Below the pieces are notes generated by a model, which was given only the letters and a program-made list of their open reading frames with translations, made no database searches and had not been told where the DNA came from. Of a stretch of DNA of 64,000 nt, positions 53,440 through 62,775 are shown in pieces. The DNA is from Acidobacteriota bacterium. GTDB taxonomy: Bacteria > Acidobacteriota > Blastocatellia > Pyrinomonadales > Pyrinomonadaceae. The stretch's first letter is position 1. Each line of letters begins with the position of its first letter. Where the stretch lies: NCBI GenBank assembly GCA_016715115.1, contig JADKBM010000016.1, positions 620,001 through 684,000 of the forward strand, given 5' to 3'. Both the position numbers and the translations under genes were made by a program.

Positions 53440-55761
53440 GTGCTGAACAACCTGCTCACCGTCAGTCAGGGAGTCCAGACGCGCACCTTCGTTTACGACG
53501 CGCTGTCGCGGTTGAAATCGGCGGCTAGCCCCGAATCGGGAACGATCCTGTACGCATATGATCCAAACGGGAATCTGACGAGCAAACAAGATGCCCGCTC
53601 GATCACGACGAGCTACGCGTACGATGCGCTCAACCGCGTGACGCAAAGAACTTATTCCGATTCGACGCTTCCTGTTTACTATAATTACGACAATCTGAGT
53701 CATGCCAAGGGCAAGCTGACCAAGGTCACGACCGGATCAGGTTCGACGCCGTTCTCGGTCACCGAATACACAGAGTTCGACGCCGTCGGCCGCGTGAAAA
53801 AAAGCAAACAGACGACGGACGGAACCGTCTATAATGAGATGGAGTACACGTACAACCTTTCGGGCGCTCTTCTCGAAGAGAAATATCCGTCGGGAAGGAT
53901 TGTCAGGAACGTGCTCGACAACGAGGGCGATCTGTCGATGGTTCAGAGCAAGAGAAACGCCGATTACGGCTTCTGGAACTACGCGAACCATTTCACCTAC
54001 ACCGCCGCCGGCGCGGTTTCGTCGATGCAGCTCGGAAACGGTACGTGGGAGAAGACTGCCTTCAATTCACGCCTCCAGCCAACCCAGATCGCTCTCGGCA
54101 AGGTTCAGAACACGACCGATCTGCTGAAACTCGATTACACCTACGGCGTCGTCGAAAGCGGCACGCTCAATACGGCAAAGAACAACGGCAACATTCAGTC
54201 TCAGGCGATCACGGCTCCGACTGTCGGCAGTTCGACTGGCTTCACGGCGGTTCAGGCCTATACGTATGACTCGCTGAACAGGATCGACGACGCGACTGAG
54301 AAGATCGGATCGACCGAGACCTGGAAGCAGGATTACACGTTCGACCGTTATGGAAACCGCAACTTTGTCGAAGCGAACACGACAACGATCCCGAAGAACT
54401 GCGGGACATCGCCGAATTTCACGGTTTGCGCCGCGGATCGGAAGGTGTTCAACCCGTCGATTTCGCCGAACACAAACCGGATCAATCTCGATCAGGACGG
54501 CGACAGCGTGAATGATTACGCGATCGACAATTCGGGCAACACGACCCGTGACGCGTTAGTACGCAAATTCACGTACGACGCCGAGAACAAGCAAACCAAG
54601 GTTGAGTCGATCGATTCAAACGGCAACGTCACGGGGACGATCGGTGAATATTTTTATGACGGCGACGGTCGCCGGGTCAAAAAGCACGTCCCGTCGACCG
54701 GCGAAACAACCGTCTTCGTCTACAACGCATCTTCAAGACTGGTGGCTGAATACTCGACAATCCTGAACGAAACCCCGCAGGTGGCATACCTGACAAATGA
54801 CCACCTCGGCAGCCCAAGGATCAACACCAACGAAAACGGCGCCGTCATTTCAAGACATGACTACCGCCCGTACGGCGAAGAAATCACCGAACGCACGCAC
54901 ACCCAATACATCGCCGACACGATCCGAAAGAAATTCACGGGATACGAACGCGACCGCGAGACCGATCTGGATTTCGCACAGGCGCGGTTCTATGAATCCG
55001 GATACGGACGCTTTACGAGTCCAGATGATTTTCTTAACATGATTTACCCTGCCAAAACACAAAACTCCAATTTGTATGTTTTCGTCAGCAACAACCCGCT
55101 CAGGTACATTGATCCCGATGGACAAATTGAAAAGAACCCTGACGGAACAGTGAAATTTGACGCGAACAAGGTTGATGGCAAGGATGAGGTTGAACGTCGG
55201 GAAGTCGCGCGTGCAAAATTGAAGGATGGGCGAACAGTAATAATCTCTGCCGAATATAAGATTGGAAAGATTTACACGGACAAGAAGAATGCCGTAGACG
55301 CGATGAAACTCAATGATAAGCCGAACATAAAAATCACTTTTGAGGACAGTGACGGGAAACAAATTGAAGTTCGTAGTGTATCCCTTGCCGACCTGAAGAA
55401 AAACAACAAACTTGATCCCGTCGCGAATTGCTTCGGAACTACATTTGGGCAGGGAGAGGTCTGGATAAATAGTCGCGATACAGTGAAGGCAATCATCGAC
55501 GACGACGGTTCCAAAGAAACTGATACTCCGAAGGCAGGAGATGCCGGTTTGTATTTTTCGTCGAACGAAGTTGATTTCTCGACGGTTGGCCATGCGGTGC
55601 GAGTTTCTGAATTGGGCGACGCCGGAGAGGTTCGTAAAGTCACAAGCAAGGATGGTAGTCAACCGATACGCCAAGCCGCATCGGGTCCTGGACCCAACTC
55701 TGCTTGGAACGATAAGAATTCAAAACTAAGGTACTTTACTCAGAATACAGCGAGTCAATAG
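53440..55761 (+). CDS. Rhs copy 2: YD repeats, core and candidate papain-like tip
   Basis: A 773-residue frame continuing copy 2. YD repeats fill residues 1-480; the core has YLTNDHLGSPRINTNENGAV and YGRFTSPDD. The tip (about 570-773) contains VANCFGTTFGQGEVWI, PKAGDAGLYF and TVGHAVRVSELGD. A Cys early and a GHA His later are the layout of papain-like / NlpC-P60-type peptidase or amidase domains. Because the 5' end is missing it has no export signal and is a displaced tip. Confidence 0.78.
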   Translation: MLNNLLTVSQGVQTRTFVYDALSRLKSAASPESGTILYAYDPNGNLTSKQDARSITTSYAYDALNRVTQRTYSDSTLPVYYNYDNLSHAKGKLTKVTTGSGSTPFSVTEYTEFDAVGRVKKSKQTTDGTVYNEMEYTYNLSGALLEEKYPSGRIVRNVLDNEGDLSMVQSKRNADYGFWNYANHFTYTAAGAVSSMQLGNGTWEKTAFNSRLQPTQIALGKVQNTTDLLKLDYTYGVVESGTLNTAKNNGNIQSQAITAPTVGSSTGFTAVQAYTYDSLNRIDDATEKIGSTETWKQDYTFDRYGNRNFVEANTTTIPKNCGTSPNFTVCAADRKVFNPSISPNTNRINLDQDGDSVNDYAIDNSGNTTRDALVRKFTYDAENKQTKVESIDSNGNVTGTIGEYFYDGDGRRVKKHVPSTGETTVFVYNASSRLVAEYSTILNETPQVAYLTNDHLGSPRINTNENGAVISRHDYRPYGEEITERTHTQYIADTIRKKFTGYERDRETDLDFAQARFYESGYGRFTSPDDFLNMIYPAKTQNSNLYVFVSNNPLRYIDPDGQIEKNPDGTVKFDANKVDGKDEVERREVARAKLKDGRTVIISAEYKIGKIYTDKKNAVDAMKLNDKPNIKITFEDSDGKQIEVRSVSLADLKKNNKLDPVANCFGTTFGQGEVWINSRDTVKAIIDDDGSKETDTPKAGDAGLYFSSNEVDFSTVGHAVRVSELGDAGEVRKVTSKDGSQPIRQAASGPGPNSAWNDKNSKLRYFTQNTASQ

Positions 55762-55796
55762 TGATGCGACGGGAATCCGTCGGAGGAGTTTTTCAA

Positions 55797-56306
55797 ATGA
55801 GAATAGCCATTATGTCGTTACTGATCTTCTCTTTCGGTTGGCTGGACTGCGGCACCAGATTGCAGCTTGGCTGGATCCTCCCGACCGAATGCATTCATTC
55901 CAAGAATAAGTTTTCAAAGGAAATAAAGGTTGGTGTTGATACGTTCGACCCATTTATTGTCGATTGGATTGACGATATTGAGTATTCCATAGCGTATGAT
56001 GAGAAAACGCGCGAAATAACGTACATCAACACATCGGACCCGGACTTCATAACCGGTAACAATCTAAAGGTCGGGAGCTGTCTCAGACTCAAACGTGAGG
56101 ATATCACTATTGTCCAAGGCTGGGAGATATACGGCCCCGCCACAAATGATGGTTGGTATCCGGTAATCGGATACAACACGGGCCGACCCGAGACCGTTCA
56201 CGAAACCGACATCGGGAGGATCGTCGAGGAAGCAGACCCGATGCTCGCATTCGCAAATTCATCCGTGATTGAAGTAAGAATTCGGTCATTTACAAAGGCG
56301 AAGTAA
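55797..56306 (+). CDS. Exported small protein, candidate immunity protein of Rhs copy 2
   Basis: A 169-residue protein from ATG 55797, preceded at 8 bp by the strong GGAGGAG. N-terminal hydrophobic segment MRIAIMSLLIFSFGWLDCG, possibly a lipoprotein signal (Cys at 15). The mature part is acidic and beta-rich (GVDTFDPFIVDWIDDIEYSI). It follows Rhs copy 2 directly. A longer start at 55764 lacks a ribosome site. Confidence 0.68.
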   Translation: MRIAIMSLLIFSFGWLDCGTRLQLGWILPTECIHSKNKFSKEIKVGVDTFDPFIVDWIDDIEYSIAYDEKTREITYINTSDPDFITGNNLKVGSCLRLKREDITIVQGWEIYGPATNDGWYPVIGYNTGRPETVHETDIGRIVEEADPMLAFANSSVIEVRIRSFTKAK

Positions 56307-56544
56307 AACACATTCGCGCGAACTGTCATGGTCATCGAATGGGCATCATCTTTAGCGAGAGTGTGAATCCAAAACGAATAGAAGGATCGAGCCCTGACGA
56401 ATTGTCAACAAGAGTTAAATTGCATGCATGACTCGAGTTGATAGAGACCCGAGCGACTCACGAACTGTCGCTGAACCTGGAGTTGTTCGAGATGCAATGC
56501 TGAATCCTTCTCGCACGATGAAAACTCAGTTACGAGTACTCAGA

Positions 56545-57030
56545 ATGAAAATTGCAATTCGGGCACAGATCGCGGTCGTCGTGTTTCTATTGACTTTAAG
56601 TTCGGTCGCAAGCTCACAATCCAAAAAGCCGGCGACAGTGCGCCTGGAGGGGGCCGTGAAGGCATCCGTGAATAGTCTGATAATCGGTGCGGGTATTGGA
56701 CCGCATTATTATTCGTACATCTTTGCCGCGACACGAATCGGAAAAAAGAAGTTCAACGATCCGCCATTGATCAGGCTCGTTTACAGGCAGTTTCAAATGG
56801 ACAAGTTTCCCGAGCGAGATTTCTATGAATTAGGAGAGAGATACCGCCTGAAAGCGATTCGCGATACCACGTGTGATTCTAAACCGGCAGACTTCGGATA
56901 TGAGCAATTCGGCGATGATCGGGTCAGCGTTATGAAGTTGGTCGATGATAGGGCGTCCGACATGATTGATGAGGCCGCAGTGCTGGACTGTTATACATTT
57001 ACAATGACTGAATTCAAGCGGTTGCATTAG
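56545..57030 (+). CDS. Exported hypothetical protein in the Rhs region
   Basis: About 161 residues from ATG 56545 with a signal peptide (MKIAIRAQIAVVVFLLTLSS to ASSQ). ATGs at 56518 and a start at 56428 are also in frame. The mature part (VKASVNSLIIGAGIGPHYYS, RLVYRQFQMDKFPERDFYEL) contains two Cys (TTCDS, LDCYTF). It may be an extra immunity gene left behind; no toxin tip sits before it. Confidence 0.6.
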   Translation: MKIAIRAQIAVVVFLLTLSSVASSQSKKPATVRLEGAVKASVNSLIIGAGIGPHYYSYIFAATRIGKKKFNDPPLIRLVYRQFQMDKFPERDFYELGERYRLKAIRDTTCDSKPADFGYEQFGDDRVSVMKLVDDRASDMIDEAAVLDCYTFTMTEFKRLH

Positions 57031-57184
57031 GCGTGAAAATCAAGATAGGTCTTGTCGCATGCTGATCTTCGAACTCTACCGGGTGAGGGCGCCAGAAATC
57101 CGAATTTGACCGGCGCGATCAACACTTACTTAATCGAAAGACAAAATAGGTTGAATAGCGGGTCAGTTTTGCGGCCAATCGGAG

Positions 57185-58135
57185 CGCAACTTTGTCGAAG
57201 CGAACACGACGACGATCCCGAAAAACTGCGGAACATCGCCGAACTTCACGGTCTGCGCCGCCGACCGGAAAGTGCTCAATCCGTCGATCTCCCCGTCGAC
57301 TAACCGCATCAACCTCGATCAGGACGCGGATAATGTGAACGATTACGCATTCGACGCCGCCGGCAACACGACGCGCGACGCGCAGTTTCGGAAGTTCACC
57401 TACGACGCTGAGAACAAGCAGACGAAGATCGAATCGGTCGACGCCAACGGCGCGGTCACCGGCACGATCGGTGAATATTTCTATGACGGCGACGGCCGCC
57501 GCGTCAAAAAGCACGTCCCGTCGACCGGTGAAACAACCGTCTTCGTCTACGACGCATCTTCACGCTTGGTGGCAGAATATTCGACGAATTTGAACCAAAC
57601 CCCGCAAGTGGCGTATCTGACCAACGACCACCTCGGCAGCCCGCGGATAAACACGAACGAAAACGGCACCGTAATTTCAAGACATGACTACCGCCCGTAC
57701 GGAGAAGATATCACCGAGCGATCGCACGCAGAATATGTCGGAGACACGATCCGCAAGCAATTCACCGGCTACGAGCGCGACAGTGAAACGGAATTGGACT
57801 TTGCTCAGGCGCGTTATTTTCAATTTGGGCATGGTCGTTTCACCAGCGCGGACGACGTTCTGAATGATTCCCACGCATCCGTGCCTCAAAGTTGGAATTT
57901 ATTTGTATATTGCGGCAACAACCCAACAAACAAAATCGACGTTAACGGAAAAGAGACTACTAACAGTTCTGATCCTAATTCACGTTTAAGCGATGAACGC
58001 TTGGAGTTGATTTCTGGCGACCTACGAAGGAAGACGGGGGCAACCAAAGGACCGAAGGGCACGTTCCAAATTTCGTTTACCGATCCGTCGCGCCGACAGA
58101 AGTTTGTACGATGGAAACTCGAAGGAAGCAGATAG
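57185..58135 (+). pseudogene. Rhs copy 3: displaced core and tip
   Basis: Homology starts in mid-repeat at 57185 (RNFVEANTTTIPKNCG), continues in one frame through NPSISPSTNRINLDQD and the core LTNDHLGSPRINTNENGTVI, GHGRFTSADDVLND, and ends with a short tip (about 75 residues, NKIDVNGKETTNSSDPNSRL to SFTDPSRRQKFVRWKLEG). The upstream repeats are missing, so it is a third displaced tip. Its tip is basic and could be a small nuclease (inference). The first start codon in frame is at 57272. Confidence 0.75.
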
Positions 58136-58137
58136 AA

Positions 58138-58246
58138 ATGAAAGATTACAAGAGTCGCTTTCGATGTATGGTTTTGGTCAGCGGGTTGTTGCTCATTTTG
58201 AGCTCCGGTTGTTTGGGGCAGAGCTATAGATCACTAGCTACGGCGA
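58138..58246 (+). pseudogene. Truncated signal-peptide gene after Rhs copy 3
   Basis: ATG 58138, right after the Rhs copy 3 stop, encodes MKDYKSRFRCMVLVSGLLLI and a possible lipobox (LSSGC), then breaks off at about 58246 into unrelated DNA. The frame stays open to 58584 only by reading a GMC oxidoreductase remnant out of frame. It is probably the stump of the immunity gene. Confidence 0.6.
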
Positions 58247-58456
58247 TTGAACCGGTCGATGCAGACGGTCTATCACCCGACCTCGACGTGCCGGATGGGT
58301 TCGGATCCTGGTGCGGTGGTCGATCCGCGCCTCCGGGTCAACGGTTTCGACGGCCTGTGGGTGGCGGACGCATCCGTTATTCCGTCGGTCCCGCGCGGCC
58401 ACCCGAACGCCGTCGTCGCGATAATCGCGAACCGTTTGGCCGATTGGATCCAGTAA
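58247..58456 (+). pseudogene. C-terminal fragment of a GMC oxidoreductase
   Basis: The 69-codon frame reads QTVYHPTSTCRMGSDPGAVV then DPRLRVNGFDGLWVADASVI and HPNAVVAIIANRLADW. HPTSTCRMG and VADASVIP are the hallmarks of the GMC (glucose-methanol-choline) C-terminal domain with its active-site His. The rest of the gene, over 450 codons, is missing. Confidence 0.85.
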
Positions 58457-58652
58457 GCCGCAAAAGGAACTTCGGCCGGGATAAACCCATGTGTCACCCG
58501 CCAACAATTCAGGCGAGCGTGTGTAACGGGGTGCTATCGCAAGTTCGGGTGCTCCGCACGCTTGAAAACACATTGGGGATTTGAGGAGCCCTACCCAAAT
58601 TCTTGCTCGATTCACTTTCGGGTCGAGGGCTTCGGTTGTAGAATTGGAGCGA

Positions 58653-61421
58653 ATGACGCGCCTGAAATCTTTGATCATCGTTTTCTTTGTCGCGCTCGCC
58701 CTTTTTGGCCTCCGTACGGGCGGTGCTTCGGCGACGGCCTATCTCGCGGTTCCGCGCGGCGTCGCGGCGACCGACGGCGATCATATCGACAAGGTCAACG
58801 TCAGCTGGTTCAGCGTCCGCGGGGCGACTCGGTATCGGATTTTTCGGAACACCACGAACGACACGGCCAACGCGTCGGACGTCGGAAACACCGCCGCGAA
58901 CTACTTTTTCGACGCTTCGGCGGCCGTCGGACAGAATTATTTTTACTGGGTCCGGGCCGAGAACGATCTCGCGATCAGCGATCTGAGCGCCGCCGACCAG
59001 GGCTTGCGCGCCGACGGATCGTTCAATTCGTCTATCTTCTCGGCACTTTCGCCGCCGCCCGTTCCTTTGAACAATCCGGTCACGGCTGCGAAAGCGAGCC
59101 TCGGCAAAACGCTTTTTTGGGACGAACAGCTTTCATCGACGCTGACCGTCGCCTGCGGCACCTGCCATCGACCCGCATCCGGAGGATCCGACCCGCGCAC
59201 CAACGCAAGAAATCCCGGATTCGACAATGTTTTCAACACTGCCGACGACGTTTTCGGCTCGCCCGGCGTTCCAAACAACAATCCGGACGGAACCTATTCG
59301 GCATCGCCGCTTTTCGGATTCGCGGAACAGGTCACCGGCCGCCGCGCGCCGTCATATCTTAACGCCGGGATCACGACGAACGGTAGTTTCTGGGACGGAC
59401 GCGCCACCAATACTTTTCGCGATCCGCTAACCAACGCGATCCTGATCAACGACTGGGGCGGACTCGAAAACCAGGTTCTGGGACCGCCTCTGAGCGCGGT
59501 CGAGATGGCCCACGGAAATCGAAACTGGACGCAGGCCGCCGAACAGATCGCCAATTCGAAGCCGCTCGCGCTCGCGACCGGCATTCCGCCGTCGCTTCTT
59601 GACTGGATCGACGGGCGTTCATATCCGGAACTTTTCGAGGACGCCTTCGGGACGCCGGACGTGACGCCGTCGAGGATCGCGCTGGCGATCGCGACCCACG
59701 AACGGACTCTTTTTTCCGACCGCACTCCGCTCGACCGTTGGGCCTCGGCGAACGGCACTTTGACCGCCCAGGAAGACCGCGGCCGCGATGTTTTCGTCAA
59801 CGTCAACTGCAGCTTCTGTCACGGCGGCCCCGTGCTCGCGGATCAGAACTTTCACAACGTCGGCGTTCGCCCGCAAAACGAAGATACCGGACGCTTCGCG
59901 GTCACCGGAAACACGAACGACCGCGGCCGATTCAAGACAGCGAACCTACGGAACGTCGAGCTTCGCGGCTCATATATGCACAACGGGCGGTTCTCGACGC
60001 TCGAAGAGGTCGTCGAATTCTACAACCGCGGCGGCGACTTCGACGCGACGAACATCAACCGCGGACTCGTCCGTCCGCTGAACCTGACGACGCAGCAAAA
60101 GGCCGACCTCGTCGCGTTTTTGAAGCGTCCGTTAACCGATCAGCGCGTCCGCGACGAGTCGGCGCCGTTCGACCGCCCGCGCCTGTACACTGAATCGGGC
60201 CGGGCTCCCGTCGTCGAAGGAACCGGCCGCGCGGGAACCGGCGGGTTGATTCCGCAGGTAACGGCGATCGAACCGCCGCTTGCAGGCAATCCGGGTTTCA
60301 CGGTCGGCGTTTCGCGTGCTTTCGGAAACTCATCGGCGGTTCTGGTGATCGATTCGAGCGATCCCGGCGCCGGAGCGTCGATTCCAGCAACCGGTTCATT
60401 CGCTCGCGTGACGGTCACGACCTCGAACGACGGTTTCGGCTCGGTGAGTTTGCCGATCGCGAACGATCCGGCATTGGTCGGCCGGACGTTCTTCGGCCGC
60501 TGGTATGTGAACGACGCCGGCGCAGCCAACGGTTTCTCGGTATCACAGGTCTTCCGATTCACGGTTTTTGCGCCGGCCTCGACCGCATCGAGACGAACGA
60601 ATGCCGATTTCGACGGCGACGGCCGGACCGATCTTTCGATCTTTCGTCCGGCTCCCGGAGAATGGTGGATCTCGCGCTCGGCGAACGGCGGGAATTTCGC
60701 CGCACAGTTCGGCGCCTCGTCCGATAAGATCGTTCCGGCCGATTTCACCGGCGACGGGCGAACCGACATTGCCGTCTGGCGGCCTTCGACGGGCGAATGG
60801 TTCGTTCTTCGTTCGGAAGATTCGACCTATTATTCGTTCCCGTTCGGGGTGGCGGGCGATATTCCCGTTCCGGCGGATTATGACGCCGACGGCAAGGCCG
60901 ATGCGGCCGTCTTCAGGACGTCGAACTCGAACTGGTTCGTCAACAGATCGACCGGCGGAACGATCGTCAAACAGTTCGGAGCCAACGGCGACCTGCCAGT
61001 GGCCGGCGATTTCGACGGCGACGGACGGGCGGATACCGCGATCTACCGTCCGTCGCTCGGCGAATGGTGGATCGACCGCAGTTCGAACGGAGTTATTGCC
61101 TTTCAATTCGGCAGTTCGACCGACAAACCCGTTCCGGCCGATTATACCGGCGACGGAAAAACCGACGCCGCCGTTTGGCGTCCGTCGACCGGCGAGTGGT
61201 TTGTCCTTCGCAGCGAGGACTCGAGCTACTTTTCGTTCGCCTTCGGTTCGAGCGGCGACACGCCGGCGCCCGGCGACTATGACGGCGACGGAAGATTCGA
61301 CGCCGCCGTTTTCCGGCCGACGAACGGAACCTGGTATCTCAACCAGTCGCGCGCCGGGATTTCGATCCGGCAGTTCGGACTCTCGACCGACCGGCCGGTT
61401 CCGTCGGCGTATGTTCCATAG
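58653..61421 (+). CDS. Di-heme cytochrome c peroxidase-like protein fused to FN3 and FG-GAP repeats
   Basis: A 922-residue exported protein from ATG 58653 (signal MTRLKSLIIVFFVALALFGL). Order: fibronectin-III-like domain (about 30-125), a MauG/CcpA-type di-heme domain with heme motifs CGTCH and CSFCH and conserved LGKTLFWDEQLS, then an Ig-like segment, then six FG-GAP repeats (DFDGDGRTDLSIFRPAPGEW). The fusion to FG-GAP is unusual; it suggests a cell-surface or secreted redox enzyme. A GGAG lies close to the start. Confidence 0.9.
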   Translation: MTRLKSLIIVFFVALALFGLRTGGASATAYLAVPRGVAATDGDHIDKVNVSWFSVRGATRYRIFRNTTNDTANASDVGNTAANYFFDASAAVGQNYFYWVRAENDLAISDLSAADQGLRADGSFNSSIFSALSPPPVPLNNPVTAAKASLGKTLFWDEQLSSTLTVACGTCHRPASGGSDPRTNARNPGFDNVFNTADDVFGSPGVPNNNPDGTYSASPLFGFAEQVTGRRAPSYLNAGITTNGSFWDGRATNTFRDPLTNAILINDWGGLENQVLGPPLSAVEMAHGNRNWTQAAEQIANSKPLALATGIPPSLLDWIDGRSYPELFEDAFGTPDVTPSRIALAIATHERTLFSDRTPLDRWASANGTLTAQEDRGRDVFVNVNCSFCHGGPVLADQNFHNVGVRPQNEDTGRFAVTGNTNDRGRFKTANLRNVELRGSYMHNGRFSTLEEVVEFYNRGGDFDATNINRGLVRPLNLTTQQKADLVAFLKRPLTDQRVRDESAPFDRPRLYTESGRAPVVEGTGRAGTGGLIPQVTAIEPPLAGNPGFTVGVSRAFGNSSAVLVIDSSDPGAGASIPATGSFARVTVTTSNDGFGSVSLPIANDPALVGRTFFGRWYVNDAGAANGFSVSQVFRFTVFAPASTASRRTNADFDGDGRTDLSIFRPAPGEWWISRSANGGNFAAQFGASSDKIVPADFTGDGRTDIAVWRPSTGEWFVLRSEDSTYYSFPFGVAGDIPVPADYDADGKADAAVFRTSNSNWFVNRSTGGTIVKQFGANGDLPVAGDFDGDGRADTAIYRPSLGEWWIDRSSNGVIAFQFGSSTDKPVPADYTGDGKTDAAVWRPSTGEWFVLRSEDSSYFSFAFGSSGDTPAPGDYDGDGRFDAAVFRPTNGTWYLNQSRAGISIRQFGLSTDRPVPSAYVP

Positions 61422-61653
61422 GTCGCGATTCGGCGAGATCGCCGAGCATCGAATCTGTTGACCCATTTTCGCGACGAATTCCGTTTTTTGGATTGAACCG
61501 GGTTCTATTTGGAATCTATTTCCCGCGAAATACGCTGAATACGCGAAAAACAGATTAGAAAAATGCCCATTTTTTCGCGTTTTTTCGCGGGAAGTTCCCT
61601 CCGACGCGCGATTTGGGTCGAATCCGGGAGAACCAAAAAAAGGAGCAAAGATA

Positions 61654-61977
61654 ATGAAAAATGCAAAGACTTTGGCGGTCGCGGTCCTGTTGCTCGCGGC
61701 GCTCGTTCTGGCCTGCGGCGGCGGAAAACCCGCGCCGGTCAAATATCAGGGTAACTGGGTCGGCGCCGACGGATCGACGATGTATCTGAACAGCGACGGC
61801 GGCGCCGGCTTCAAGATCGGCGGCAAGGAAGTCACCGGTGGCGGCGCTGAATTCGACGAATCCGGAAAATCTTTCAAGATCTCGCTTTTCGGTATCAGCG
61901 AAACGTTCAAGATCGACGAAGAGCCGAATGAAAAAGGCGAAATGAAGCTCAATGGAGTCGTTTACAAAAGAAGGTAG
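61654..61977 (+). CDS. Small lipoprotein
   Basis: A 107-residue protein with AGGAG ten bases before the ATG and a lipobox (LAALVLAC; Cys at 21). The mature part is a small beta-rich domain (GNWVGADGSTMYLNSDGGAG, SFKISLFGISETFKIDEEP), a lipocalin/META-like look. Function unknown. Confidence 0.82.
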   Translation: MKNAKTLAVAVLLLAALVLACGGGKPAPVKYQGNWVGADGSTMYLNSDGGAGFKIGGKEVTGGGAEFDESGKSFKISLFGISETFKIDEEPNEKGEMKLNGVVYKRR

Positions 61978-62133
61978 ATTCGTCTGGAAGTCGGCGACAC
62001 GGAGTTGTAGAATCTAATTGTCCGACGAACTTTTGCCGAACGGACGCGTTTTGTTCCGTCTGTTGCTTCCTGATCAGACCGCCCGCGACGACAGACCTTT
62101 GCCGGATCAAACTTTGAATCGGGAGGTCGAAGT

Positions 62134-62697
62134 ATGTTCACGCTTGAACAGCCTTCAATGGCGCTCAACTCGACCGAGATCAGCTGGTCGAAGATCAGTA
62201 TGTGGAACACTTGGGAGGTGGATCGCGCACAGACGCGCGAGCATATCGTCGAATGGGTCGCGACGGTCGCGAGCGGCGCTCCCGGACACAAACTGAAGAA
62301 CGTCGTCATCAATTGTCACGGGTTGCCGGGCTGGGTCGGGATCGGGCAGGGATTCAACCGGACCCACCTCGGCCTGTTTCGGCAATGGGCTGGAAAGGTC
62401 GACAAGATATGGTTCGTCGCTTGTCTCGTCGCGCGGATTCCCGACACCCAAATGATGGCTTCGCTGACTGCGAGCTATCCCGGTTTCGGCGCCGGCGACG
62501 GCAATGTCTTTTGCTCGGAACTGGCGCAAAACGCGCAGTGCCACGTTTACGCGGCGACCGAGGAACAGCGCAACCGCGGCGGTTATTCGACCGGGCAGAT
62601 GCCGACATTTGAGGGCTTGTGCCTGTCCTACAGCCCGTCGGGCCAAGTCACCTGGTCGCACCGATATTCGTCCGACTGGGCGGACAACCAGGAGTAA
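62134..62697 (+). CDS. Hypothetical protein with clan CD (caspase-like) His-Gly and Cys motifs
   Basis: A 187-residue soluble protein (MFTLEQPSMALNSTEISWSK). A strand ending NVVINCHGLPGW and, 40 residues later, a hydrophobic strand ending DKIWFVACLVAR resemble the catalytic His-Gly and Cys of caspase-like peptidases and of DUF4347 domains. There is no signal peptide. It has no neighbour that explains it. The function is inferred only. Confidence 0.65.
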   Translation: MFTLEQPSMALNSTEISWSKISMWNTWEVDRAQTREHIVEWVATVASGAPGHKLKNVVINCHGLPGWVGIGQGFNRTHLGLFRQWAGKVDKIWFVACLVARIPDTQMMASLTASYPGFGAGDGNVFCSELAQNAQCHVYAATEEQRNRGGYSTGQMPTFEGLCLSYSPSGQVTWSHRYSSDWADNQE

Positions 62698-62775
62698 CAC
62701 GCACGCAAAAATTGCACGGGAGACGCGATCGTCGCCCGTGCAATTTCAGTTGAACTCCGTTTTTCGTTGACCGGG

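Noticed and set aside
57031..57184. A further gene between the exported protein and Rhs copy 3
   Set aside because: Only 154 bp with stops in all frames; nothing recognisable.
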